From NCBI GenBank assembly GCA_024734495.1, contig JALMQS010000187.1, positions 22,049,870 to 22,113,869 on the forward strand: a stretch of DNA of 64,000 bases, given 5' to 3'. The DNA is from Forficula auricularia (taxonomy: Eukaryota; Arthropoda; Insecta; Dermaptera; Forficulidae). Below the pieces are notes generated by a model. The model was not told the DNA's origin and did not search any database. It saw nothing but the letters and a program-made list of their open reading frames with translations. This document shows, in pieces, positions 10,785 through 20,745 of this stretch; within the stretch, counting starts at the first letter, position 1, and every line of letters begins with the position of its first letter. A program made the position numbers and the translations under genes.

Positions 10785-11025
10785 CAGTGCTGTAGTAGTA
10801 AAATCAGGCGGTATACGCTATATGGATCTTAAAAATCAGAGGGTATAAGCTATAGATAATAATATAATAAAATATTTAGTAGGGTATTTTTTTTTTTTAA
10901 TTATAATTTTTCATTTTATTCAATTAAAAAATGATCATTTTTAATTTTCAACTAGCACTGGATATACGCTATTTGCTCAGAACAAACCACAGGGTATAAG
11001 CCGTATACTCTCCACTACAGCCCTG
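10785..11025. mobile_element. small hAT-like MITE
   Basis: Left end CAGTGCTGTAGTAG and inverse right end CAGGGCTGTAGTGG are matching CAG-type hAT termini. GGTATACGC/GGCTTATAC blocks repeat inside. Flanks (AATTATAC and CATATACC) are similar but not a clean duplication. Confidence 0.65.
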
Positions 11026-12438
11026 CATATACCTACATAAAAGAAAAAAAATTCTTTGAAATTGCTAATTATAAAAACCAAATAACATAATTAAAAATTA
11101 GTGGAGAACCTGCAGGCAACTTTATATGGACTCATAGCGGGGAAAAAATATAAGCAAAATGTTTAATAGGATTTTAATAGGCCTATTTAATAGAAATTTA
11201 TTCATCTGAGAGGGAAGAGGGGGGGGATTTTTATGAGTATTTGAATGTTTATAGAAGTGTTACGAATTTTGTTTTGCAATTTCTCTACTTTATACATCAA
11301 TATTTAAAACAAATGCCAAAAGCCTATGAAATTCCATCACATCAGGTAAATTTATTGAAAGAGAAGTTTCGATTGCTAATACCTATATTAGACATTTTAA
11401 ATGAGATAATCTCATCAGCAGTCTCGACGTTTCAATACCTAATTCTGGAGTTGTTTTCAAGCTCTTGTAAATTCATTCCAAGAGGGAGACAGGGCACGCA
11501 GAGGATTTCCACTAGCTTTCATTGCTTCTTTTGGTTGAGTACAGAATTAGATTTCGAAATGTTTTGCATTCCACTTAGATTATCTCATTAAAAATTACGT
11601 CATTAATGTAAGCTGAAACCCCCCTATTTACTGGACTAATTAATCAAGTACCATATAGTACGAGTTTTATCATAGCGTCTATTTCTCCTTAACACAAGCT
11701 AACTATTTTAATACTAATAATAAAATTGCATGCAAAATATATTATATAGTGTTGAAATATGTTAAAAAATTGCAAAATAAAATCACATGAAAAATAATTA
11801 TACTCTCAATCTATCGTTACAGGTTAAACACGTATAGGAAATAATTTTTTAATAAAAAAATAAAATATAAATAAGCTTACAAAGCGATTCAATTCAAATG
11901 ATTAAATTAGTCACACACAAACACACACACACATATATACTGTATATATAGCTTAGCGGGGCATCTGTGAGAAGGCCGCGGCGCACAGTTTGGAAACGTC
12001 TGTGTTAAATAAAAATAAAATACTTGAGAATATTTGAGAAAATTTTCGTTTTAAAGTGATTCTCGAACTGAAAAAACTGATATATTTATTCAATAAAGCG
12101 ATACTTATTCCATAAAAAAAGGCGGAACATTCATTCAAATGAAGCGAATGGCTGATTCATGAAGTAATAGGGATGCAAAAGAGATTAACTAAAATAAATA
12201 TATTTTTCTTTTGTCACAAAGATGCGCTTCAGTAGATAAATTTAATGATAAATTATAAAGGATATTGACATCAAGCAAAAATTGTTGAAAACAAATTGGG
12301 TGACAAGTGAAAACTCTCTTGAAAGGACGTCCGCTCTCCACAAATTTTTATATATTGCTTATTTTATTGTCAGTTATAAATAAATAAATAAATAAAAAAT
12401 AAATTACTAGCTAGGTTTCACTTCAATTTAATTTAGTA
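11026..12438. other. intergenic with one unrecognised 116-codon frame
   Basis: An open frame at 11241-11591 has no recognisable domain, no nearby splice or promoter signal, and ends in an imperfect inverted repeat (AAATGAGATAATCT at 11398 / AGATTATCTCATTA at 11577), so I do not call a gene. Near 11922-11940 lies a CA-run, and GAAGGCCGCGGCGCACAGTTTGG at 11973 resembles a hAT subterminal phrase. Confidence 0.4.
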
Positions 12439-12665
12439 AAGGGGTCCACAAACTTTTTAGTGATAGGGCCACATGTGAACATTGAAAACTATTGACGTGC
12501 CGGATATAACAAACTATATGGAAATTATATTAACAACACGCTATTATATGGCATTAATATTTAAATATAATTAATATTTGTGAATTAATTTTGTGGTAGC
12601 CCCGGGCCGGATGGAAAAATTTCAAGGGCCGGATTTGACCCCGAGCCGTTGTTTGGGAACCCCTG
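12439..12665. mobile_element. hAT MITE with degenerate 8-bp TSD
   Basis: Left end AAGGGGTCCACAAACTTTTT and inverse right end CAGGGGTTCCCAAACAACGG are the typical hAT termini; GGGCC/GGGCCGG subterminal blocks are inverted too. Flanks ATTTAGTA (12431-12438) and ATATTGTA (12666-12673) match at 6 of 8 positions. Confidence 0.75.
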
Positions 12666-13084
12666 ATATTGTAGAAAAGACAAGAGTCTAGCTATAATTA
12701 ATAGAGATCGTGGTGTTGGTGCAAGGTGAAACAACTTTAATAAAGATAAAAGTAAATAAATATTTTATGAAATATTAATTTACTAAGAGCCTAGCTGCTG
12801 ACTTTCTTCTCATCCACTCATGACGTCATGATCAAGAAGAGATGTTTCATGACGTCACAAAATCTGGAAAATTCAAAATTTTCGTGTGGAATTTTAAATA
12901 GAAAAATTTAATGAAAATTTAAATCATTTTAAGTCTAGGTACGCTCTAAGTAGTTTGGGATATTAAATTAATTTTTACGTAATATAAATATAACACATTA
13001 TGATTTTAAGAAATGATTCCCTATAATTAATAAGTTGTTGTAGGGAAATAAGGACAATAGCTTATGCAAGCTAAAGAAGGTGTG

Positions 13085-13403
13085 AAGAATTTTTATTCGA
13101 CTCAACCTCGTCTGAACTTGTCTTTGACCTGTTTGAACTGGAAGGTATACCCGGCCAACCTTCTATCTGCACTCTTTTTAGAAAATCATTCATTTTAATT
13201 GCCCCTTGAAACTATGCAACCAATATACTTTTTAAAACAAAAAATGTTTTTTATAGAAATATTTGAAATAACATAATAATTTGAAAATTTAAAGATCCTC
13301 CTGAAATTTTGAAGTCGACCTTATATATTTATGAAAATTCTCTAAATGTTTGAAATTTTAGGGATGTGCCGCATCCACAGCATCCATGGACCGCTCGCCA
13401 CTG
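13085..13403. mobile_element. hAT-like repeat family H, right end, copy 1
   Basis: The block from GAATTTTTATTCGACT to CCATGGACCGCTCGCCACTG aligns with 24237-24587 over ~320 bp at roughly 85 percent. The end GCATCCATGGACCGC-CGCCACTG is the inverse of the left ends at 14378 and 48539 (CAGTGGCGTGCGG). Confidence 0.75.
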
Positions 13404-14377
13404 ATCCCTATAAATATTATATACTCTTATAAGTATTATAAATATAAAAAAAAATTATTTCTGATACGATTTTATAAATTCTTTTTAAAGGAATCCTTAT
13501 TAATATTAATACGATTAAATAATTTATTTTTCTATTTATATTATGTTTATGTATATCGGCCTTGACATGTTCAAAGGATTCTAAAATTAGCTGTCTCAAA
13601 AAACATGTTGTTTTTTTTTTAATTCTTGTTATTTTTACCTGTAATTCCACCCCTATGAAAGTATTTTTTTTCTACATCGACATCTAATAAATATATGTAA
13701 ACGAGTACATAGTCTGTACTTATCTATATATATATAAATAAATTATCTTAAAAGTAGAGCATAGTAAATTATAAAGTAGAATAGAAGAAAGACTAATAAG
13801 ACAGGAGGAGACTTCATACAATTTGTATATTATGTAAACTATTATTGTCCTCGGGGCCGGGTAAAATGAAAGAGGTGTAGCTTTTTTCCTCAGCTCACAT
13901 TTCATAATCATTCTCAAATAAAATTAATCTGTTTTTATATTATATCTTTTTATATTTTTTTGTTTATTAATTAATTACCTCGACTGGAATACGATTTGGG
14001 CAGTAGAATTTGTTTAATTAATAATTATAATTAATTATGTGAGATTTAAATAAAAATTCAAATTTTAATTATACAGATTGTTATTATATATTTTATCTTG
14101 CTATATTTTAGTTATCGATATATACACTGGCAATACTTCAATGAGGTTAACTAGGCCAGACCTCAGGAGGGCGTAGAGCGAACAGTGCTAATGTTAATCC
14201 TCGGGAGGTCGTGAATAAAAATGTTCGCTTAGGAAATGAAAGAGAGAGACAGTAATTCAAAAGTTATACCACAAAGCCAAGAAATATAAAAATATATTTC
14301 TAAAGAGAAATCAATGGGGTTGTTCTCTGCTGGTGCAAATAAACATATACCTATAAAGAATATAAATATGTATATAT
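13404..14377. other. AT-rich intergenic, no gene seen
   Basis: Open frames here on the minus strand (13417-13650, 13720-13917) are rich in I, L, Y and K from AT bias alone. No domain recognised. Confidence 0.5.
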
Positions 14378-14616
14378 CAGTGGCGTGCGGTCCATGCTGG
14401 ATGCTGAGGAAGCGACGAATCTCTAAAATTTCAAAATATTTAGAGTATTTTCATACACGGTATAAAAAAATAATGTTAAATTTGAAAAATAACGAAAAAT
14501 TCTATGATGCTCTATTGGATTTTTATGCTTTAGATCGATTTTTTAATCTATTCCTATTTATAAAAAAAAAATCTGAAGAAAAAATATTTAACTCTTTTTA
14601 CTTTATTTATAATTAA
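14378..14616. mobile_element. hAT-like family H, left end
   Basis: Starts CAGTGGCGTGCGGTCCATG. Internal AATGTTAAATTTGAAAAATA and ACGAAAAATTCTATGATG match 49785-49835 in the complete family member at 48539-49942. The right end of this copy was not found. The open frame overlapping it (14314-14616) is a by-product. Confidence 0.65.
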
Positions 14617-15720
14617 AAATTCAATGGTTAAATCTCCTTTGAAAAGAATTTCACAATGATAAATGGAAGCTATATGTGGCGTCGCAGTTGTACTGTTTGC
14701 TTAAATCTCTAAATGTGGCGTCACAGTTGTAGTGTTTGCTTAAATCTTTCTAGAAGTCCTCTAATTAAATATTTCATGTACTGTAATGTAAGCTTTTCTA
14801 TCGTACTGTGCAAAATAAATCAATTCGCCCGGAGAAATGCCTAGATTCGTTGGAGTCGTTTTGAGTTACGTAATTTTATTTACTTACTGTTTTAAAAAAG
14901 CTCTTTAATATGAATAATAGAGAAGAATTTAAAAATGATTTAAAAATAAGATTCTGTTTCAAAACGTTTGAATTATAAATTAATAAAAGTCATTTTTTAA
15001 CTTATTTTATTTCCGAGGCAGAAACTGTTTAGGTATTTATTAATTGTGTATTAATTTAATTTGCCCGGGATCTAGGCGACTGGCCGCACACGAAAGAAGA
15101 AGAAGATTTTGATAATTATATCTCATCGAAACAGTACTTGGTAAATAAAATATTTTTGCGTGACTTGTTCACATCACATGACTTTCACTTGACACATCTA
15201 AATAAGAATATATCATTCTAGTTAAATAACAAAAAAAACAATATTAAAATTTAAAAATTATATTTAAAAAAACTACATGTACTTTTAATTAATTTCGACA
15301 AAGTGCCCCCAAGCTTTTGGATTATTACATTATTTTGTACTTTTAGAAGCGTGTTTTTTATTTTATTTAAAATATAATTTATTTTTTTACTTTTTAGTCT
15401 TAAGTATTTTTATAGAGAAAAGTTTGCGGAATTTACAGAATGAAATGTATTTATTTAAAAGAATTCGATGCCCGAAATCTGAACCCATAAGCTTTAAATT
15501 TTTAAATATTTCAAAGGGCTTTTCTCATTGCCAAATGATTCTTATGAAATCTATATTTAATAATAATCGGCTTGCGCGACGACGCCGACGTAATTTTTTC
15601 AATTTTAAAATACAATAATAGCTCATAAATTAAGAAATTTAAATTATTATTTTAAAACCCACTGATAGTTCATTACAAATAAAATTTATTAAAATTAGGA
15701 AATTTAAATTATTAATTTAA
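14617..15720. other. AT-rich intergenic
   Basis: A short direct repeat (AATGTGGCGTC-CAGTTGTA-TGTTTGCTTAAATCT) occurs at about 14674 and 14713. No gene or transposon end recognised; the 5' end of the Helitron-like piece that follows should lie here but is not seen. Confidence 0.45.
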
Positions 15721-15785
15721 AACACACTATGGAGTCCAGGAGGCATATGCCCCCTGGACAGCAAGATACCAGCCGAAAGCGGGAT
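15721..15785 (+). mobile_element. Helitron-like 3' end, decayed
   Basis: GGAGTCCAGGAGGCATATGCC, then CAGCCGAAAGCGGG and TTGAAGCTAATATA mirror the better preserved 3' end at 62540-62612 (GGGGTCCAGGGGGCGAAGCC, CCCGCCGAAGGCGGG, TTGAAGCTTAGTAATATA). The two hairpins are partly destroyed. Confidence 0.6.
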
Positions 15786-16302
15786 TTGAAGCTAATATAG
15801 GTAACATGTGATTTGTAATAAATACAGAAAATCTTAAAATAATAAAGTCCTAAAGTAAAAAGGTACTACTAGTAGACGGATTTAAATTGCCTTGCTGTGT
15901 ACATTTTTATAAAGTTTACCATTTTTAGTTATCCTATTAAGAGCCAAAAAGATTGAGTGGCTGACTTGGATTTTGACTCAAAACGAAAACTACTGAACTA
16001 CGACCGTTTTATTAAGTATCTAATTTTTACAACTTGTTCGCGATTGCCTTCTCATCATTATAAAGCTTTCATCCTTTAATCCAAACCTTCCTTAATTAGT
16101 CCGCTAAATCAACTCCATAAAATTATACCGCTTAGAGTGAACGCTTTCTTAACATGCTTTTATTTCAAAATTCACTGAAAATTATAAAATATTTTTTTTA
16201 AGTTTTTGAAAAAATTCTTTAAGCATTTGAATAAAAATCAAAATATTGACTCTTTTAACTTGAAATTTATTTTAAAAATCGTCCAATATATATATATATA
16301 TA
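15786..16302. other. AT-rich intergenic, no gene seen
   Basis: Nothing recognisable. Confidence 0.45.
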
Positions 16303-16735
16303 TATGTTAACGTTAGATGAGCGCGAAAGTTAAAACTTTTTGTCCGGCCACTGCCCTATTTTGGTGCAAATGGGACCAGACTCGTTTTGATACTGAACCA
16401 AGAGTTGAAAAAAGATACAGGACCCAGCCGGGTATGATCCGACATCTGCGTTAAGCCCGCAAATGCCTTTTCTATTTAAGCGATGGATTCCCTGACCAGA
16501 TCCTATAATCAAACTTTATATATATTCAACTCTTTAGATCAGGCGCGGTTTCTCCTATTTTCCTAATAGTATGGTTCTTATAAATTTACTATAAAGCCCA
16601 TCTGTCTGATTCTTTGGGGAATCGAAACAGATGAATTTTGTTCAGATATTCAATAATAAAATTTATTTAGAATGTTTATATGTTAACGTTAGATGAACGG
16701 GAAAGTTAAAACTTTTTTTGGTGGGACCCGGACGA
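16303..16735. repeat. direct repeats flanking a tRNA-like segment
   Basis: TATGTTAACGTTAGATGAGC at 16302 and TATGTTAACGTTAGATGAAC at 16679 both continue with GAAAGTTAAAACTTTTT, about 42 bp each. Between them, on the minus strand, GGATCTGG...CCCGGCTGGGTCC (about 16410-16502) resembles the tRNA-like head at 20064-20154, especially its 3' half (CCCGGCTGRKCC). Probably an old tRNA-derived SINE insertion. Confidence 0.5.
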
Positions 16736-17476
16736 TCACGACTCAAGAGAAGAAACCATATAGAAAATGAACATCTAAAAAATCCATTCTTATATGATGA
16801 GGGGCTTTCCGTGATCAAAAGCGTCCAAACGCAACTAATAATAAATATTATTATTTAGATTTTAAAAATCAGTACAAGGCTGGTAGAACATTAATTTATA
16901 AATAAAGAAATAATTGATCGTCGGTATACTTGATAAAACCTTTAATCAAACAGGTAAGGAAACCTTGAAATCAAAAGAGAAATTTTCGATCGGTCCTAAT
17001 CAATATAGATAGACTATTTTTAACGTCTCTATAAAAAGATTTTTCATTTAATCTATATAGTTTGAAATTTTTATGAATTTTAAAACTATTTTTTTTTCTT
17101 TGTTTTTATGATTTAATAAATTTTTTGTGATTCCACAGAATGACTTGAGAGTAAATGATTTGAAATGATTTGACAATCAAAAAGATTGTTTGCCAAGATC
17201 TGCGATAAGGTTTTATGGCAGCAGAGGAGTAGTTGGGCAAAATAATGATCATCCAGAAGATTCTATCCTAGTTAAACGAACCGAAAAATCGTTCTAGAGG
17301 AAAAAAGAACATGACAAAATGTTATAGATAGACCATATCAAATAAAATGTCTAAATAAGATGAAATAAAACTTGCACTAAACACGTGTTTTGAAAATAAA
17401 ATTGAAGAGTTTTTTAAGACATGGTACGTTTACCGTTAATTTGATCAATTTTCATCAGTCAGTTGAAGCAAAAAAG
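16736..17476. other. AT-rich intergenic, no gene seen
   Basis: Nothing recognisable. Confidence 0.45.
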
Positions 17477-17482
17477 TTAAAA

Positions 17483-17790
17483 CCGAGGGGTGATCCGCGA
17501 TTTGAAGTAGGTGTACACCTCTTTGGAAGTATTTTGGAAGTACTTGGAAATATTTGGAAGTACTTGGAAATATTTGGAAGTACTTGGAAATATTTGGAAG
17601 TACTTGGAAATATTTGAAAGTCCTTGGAAATATTTGGAAGCACATGGGAATCTCTGGAAGTATTTGGAAATATTTGGAAGTGCTTGGAAATATTTGGAAG
17701 TACTTGGAAATATTTGGAAGTACTTGGAAATATTTGGAAGTACAAGTGGAGGTAGGTGTACAGCATATTAGGTCGCGGTTCACCCCTCGG
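17483..17790. mobile_element. TIR element, family T, with minisatellite interior
   Basis: Ends CCGAGGGGTGATCCGCGA (17483-17500) and TCGCGGTTCACCCCTCGG (17773-17790) are inverted repeats with one mismatch, followed inward on both sides by GTAGGTGTACA. The flanks repeat TTAAAA (17477-17482, 17791-17796). Members at 35145-35292 and 49547-49694 have the same ends but a simple ~150-bp interior. Confidence 0.85.
17541..17740. repeat. minisatellite, 10 units of exactly 20 bp
   Basis: Unit TACTTGGAAATATTTGGAAG, repeated in perfect register from 17541 to 17740; most units are identical, units 5 and 6 are the most diverged. Several frames on both strands stay open because 20 is not a multiple of 3 and the unit has no stop, which yields KYLEVLGNIW-type peptides. 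I do not consider these coding. Confidence 0.97.
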
Positions 17791-17797
17791 TTAAAAC

Positions 17798-18940
17798 CAT
17801 CCATAAAAATGCAATTTTGTTAATTCAAAAGTGGGTTGCAGAAGATAAGGCGAAGAAATTTTTTTTATTTCAGATATCAATTTTTTTGCTTGTGGCTTAA
17901 CCAGTTATTTTGAGTTTCAAGAGTTATCCCATCAAAAAGAGAAAATTTTTACTAGGAACGCCCGGTCGATCAACGTATTAAATTGAGGCATAACAAAAAA
18001 TCGTGTGCTAAAAAATATATGTAAGATGGAGAAAAATAATTTTCAACCATGATTTGTGTTCTGTTTCAGTGTTTCTGGAGTGCAATACCTACGATATCTC
18101 AAAAACGGAGACTAGTAGTCGCTCTTGTACCTTGTACCAATATGTTTGTCTTTTTAGTTCTGGTTTCAGAACTTTCGATTCAAAAATACAGAAAACAATT
18201 TTGCCATTAAATTTATTGATATTTTAAGGCCATATCATAATATAGGTGTAAAAGAGCCTGTCGAGTCTTGAAAAAGTTTACACTTTATTCTCCATTTTCG
18301 ATTGAATTCTATGTGTAGGACTAAGCGTACCAAATGAAAAGAGGTGGTCCCCAACAAGGGACGTAATTCTATGAAAGAATACTTTTTGGACGATTGATCT
18401 AAAGGTAATCAGTGAATATTTGATATACTGAGGCGGTTCCAGATCTATATTAATCTTAAGATTAATTTCTTAAAAAAGATCGTGGAATATAATTATAGAT
18501 GAATGCAGTGTAACTTTTTAGAACTCAGAAGGAATCTGAACGCCATTATTAATAAAAGTTGAAAAGATTGCTGTCAGAAATTTGATAATCTGGAAAAAGT
18601 TTAAAAACGGCATTTGGTATTTTTTAAGAGGAAATCAATGAGGGTCTCCTGTGCTATTCTCTGCAAGAAAAAGCTTTCCAATTTTATCGATATTTTTGTC
18701 ATTTCTTTTGGAATCGAGGATATTCAAGATGATTTTCCCGATTTTCGAGATAATATTTTGAAAATACCAGCTAGCTAAAATATAGGGTGGGAAAATATAA
18801 TAGAATCGACATAATATCAAGAGGGCCAGAGGCCATCAATGGCCTTCTTGAGATTGACGATTCTAAAATATTGCTATAAATGCATCACCAATTCTACTTA
18901 TTCAAATGAACTGTGTCATCTTGAGTCCAAAATAAAATAT
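17798..18940. other. AT-rich intergenic, no gene seen
   Basis: Nothing recognisable apart from a short palindrome GGCCATCAATGGCC at 18831. Confidence 0.45.
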
Positions 18941-19228
18941 ATAGTGGGTGGCAAATTATTATTCTGAAATGATTTTTATCAAGTAAATTTATTTTATTCA
19001 AAGTTTTCAAAAATCTATTAGTATTCTAGTCTAATAACCCTTTTGGACTAGCCTGAAAACTTGCGAGACCTCAACCCGATCGAAAATGTATGGGCGGCAA
19101 TAAAAAAAAATTGCCAAGATAAAATAATTACTAACAAAAGGGACGTGATAGAAAATATTATTAAACCTTGGCACAATACATCTGCATTTCAAGGAATAGC
19201 CAAAAAATGCATTGCCACCATGACTTAG
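18941..19228 (+). mobile_element. Tc1/mariner remnant
   Basis: TAGTGGGTGGCAAATTATTA at 18942 has the look of a Tc1-type left TIR (AGTG..CAAA). The end of a transposase follows only 115 bp later, so most of the element was deleted. No right TIR is seen; the tandem array begins directly after the stop codon. Confidence 0.55.
19058..19228 (+). pseudogene. Tc1-like transposase C-terminal fragment
   Basis: The frame reads RDLNPIENVWAAIKKN, then about 35 residues ending in KKCIATMT and a TAG at 19226-19228. D-L-N-P-I-E-N-x-W is the third catalytic block of Tc1/mariner DDE transposases, where the E of PIE is the catalytic acid. The remaining ~45 residues match the family's C-terminal helix region in length. 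The N-terminal helix-turn-helix domains and the first two D residues are missing, so it is inactive. Confidence 0.85.
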
Positions 19229-20023
19229 CGATTACATTGAAATAATATCCATTCATCTCTATTTGAAATAATCAGTTAAAATTTTCCAAAAAATTAAATT
19301 TTATTTTTCTATCAATATCGAAAAAGTGATGATAAGAGGGGGCCATCTATCTTTGCTATCTTTTCTTCTTTTTCGAAGGGTGCAAAAAGTACTTTTTTTA
19401 AAGATAATTCAATGAAATTATATTCATTCATCTCTATATGAAATATGCAATTAAAAAATAATAAAATTTAAAAAAAAAATTATATTTTCCTATCAATATC
19501 GAAAAAGTGATCATAAGGGGTGACCGTTTGCTATCTTTTCTTCTTTTTCAAAGGGTGAAAAAAGTAATTTTTTTAAAGATATTTCATTGAAATTATATCC
19601 ATTCATCTATATGAAATACTCATTGAAATAATAGTAAAATTTTCAAAAGAATTAAATTTTATTTTTTATCAATATCGAAAAAGTGATCATAATGGAGACC
19701 CTTTCGCTATCTTTTTTCTTTTTCGAAGGGTGCAAAAAGTATTTTTTGAAGATATATTAAATTATATTCATTCATCTCTATATGAAATATGCAATTAAAA
19801 AATAATAAAATTAAAAAAATATATATTTTTCCTATCAATATCGAAAAAGTAATCATAAGGGGTGATCCTTTGCTATCTTTTCATCTTTTCTTCTTTTTCG
19901 AAGGATGCAAAAAGTATTTTTTTAAAAGATATTTCAATGAAATTATGGTATATATCCATTCATCTCTATATGAAATACTCATTGAAATAATAGTAAAATT
20001 TTCAAAAAAATTAAATTTTATTT

Positions 20024-20273
20024 AAATTAGGGAACGAAGAAAATTTTATATTATAGACAAAAAGGATCAGCCGGGATTCGAACCCGGGATCTTCGCATGT
20101 GCGCTGCGATGCTATTATAAGAGGTTTAGCTCTTATCCTCTTAGCCACCGATCCCCGAACCCAAGCTGATACTCAATGTCTATATGAATTATGGAATTTC
20201 ATTTTTATTTAATCTTTTAATCTCTTCCTCGTTCATTTTTCGCAGCTTTTGTAGTCAGCTTGACAATTAAATT
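20024..20273 (-). mobile_element. tRNA-headed insertion (SINE-like) with 16-bp TSD
   Basis: A 250-bp segment sits inside one unit of the tandem array and is flanked by AAATTAAATTTTATTT at 20008-20023 and again at 20274-20289. A duplication of that length suits a LINE-driven insertion. On the minus strand it holds a tRNA-like block followed by a T5 run. A retroposed tRNA with its flanks is the alternative reading. Confidence 0.75.
20064..20154 (-). tRNA. tRNA-like sequence, probably a tRNA-derived pseudogene
   Basis: Minus strand: acceptor GGATCGG pairs over 7 bp with CTGATCC; the T arm is CCGGG-TTCGAAT-CCCGG (perfect, with a box B); a D-arm-like GCTAAGAGGATAAGAGC holds the GG pair; TCGCA-GCGCACA-TGCGA gives a 5-bp stem with a 7-nt loop whose centre would be GCA. 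But position 33 is C instead of T, and ~17 extra bases (including the hairpin ATAAGAG/CTCTTAT) lie before the anticodon stem. Five T at 20059-20063 could end a Pol III transcript. The placement in a transposon-like insertion makes a functional tRNA unlikely. Confidence 0.55.
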
Positions 20274-20745
20274 AAATTAAATTTTATTTTCCTATCAATA
20301 TCGAAAAAGTGATCATAAGGGGGGACCCTTTGCTATCTTTTCTTCTTTTTCGAAGGGAGCAAAAAGTATTTTTTTTTAATGATATTTCATTGAAATTATA
20401 TTTATTCATCTCTGTAATAAATATTCATTTAAATAATAATAAAATTTAAAAAAAAAAATTATATTTTCCTATCAATATTGAAAATATGATCAAAAGGGAG
20501 GAGTCTTAGCTATCTTTTTCTTCTTTTTTGAAGGATGCAAAAAATATTTTTTTAAAGGTATTTAAATGAAATTATATCCATTCATCCTTTATATAAAATA
20601 CCTACTCATTCAACTAATATAATAGTAAAATTTTCAAAATAATTAAATTTTATTTTTCTATCAATATCGAAAAAGTGGTCGTAAGGGGGGATCTTGCTAT
20701 CTTTTCTTCTTTTTCTTGCTCGAAAGGGAGGATTCACTAAATATT

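Larger units (their letters stand above)
19235..20745. repeat. satellite-like tandem array, ~176-bp unit
   Basis: The phrase TATCAATATCGAAAAAGTG starts units near 19311, 19492, 19668, 19834, 20294, 20471 and 20660; spacings are about 181, 176, 166, then (after an insertion) 177 and 189. Each unit also has GCTATCTTTTCTTCTTTTTC, then GAAGGGTGCAAAAAGTA and ATTCATCTCTATATGAAATA. At least seven units are present, with alternating similarity that hints at a two-unit higher-order repeat. Interrupted at 20024-20273. Confidence 0.88.

Noticed and set aside
11241..11591. 116-codon plus-strand frame
   Set aside because: No domain, no promoter or splice context, AT-driven composition, ends in a short inverted repeat.
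13417..13917. Two minus-strand frames rich in I, L, Y and K
   Set aside because: Composition follows from AT-rich DNA; no motif.
14314..14616. 100-codon plus-strand frame
   Set aside because: It crosses the left border of a hAT-like element at 14378.
17445..17823. Four overlapping open frames on both strands giving KYLEVLGNIW / NISKYFQIFP repeat peptides
   Set aside because: They are the translation of a 20-bp minisatellite without stops; many frames are open at once, which argues against coding.
20064..20154. Functional tRNA-Cys gene (centre GCA)
   Set aside because: Extra 17-nt hairpin, C at position 33, and location within an insertion with 16-bp TSD favour a tRNA-derived element.
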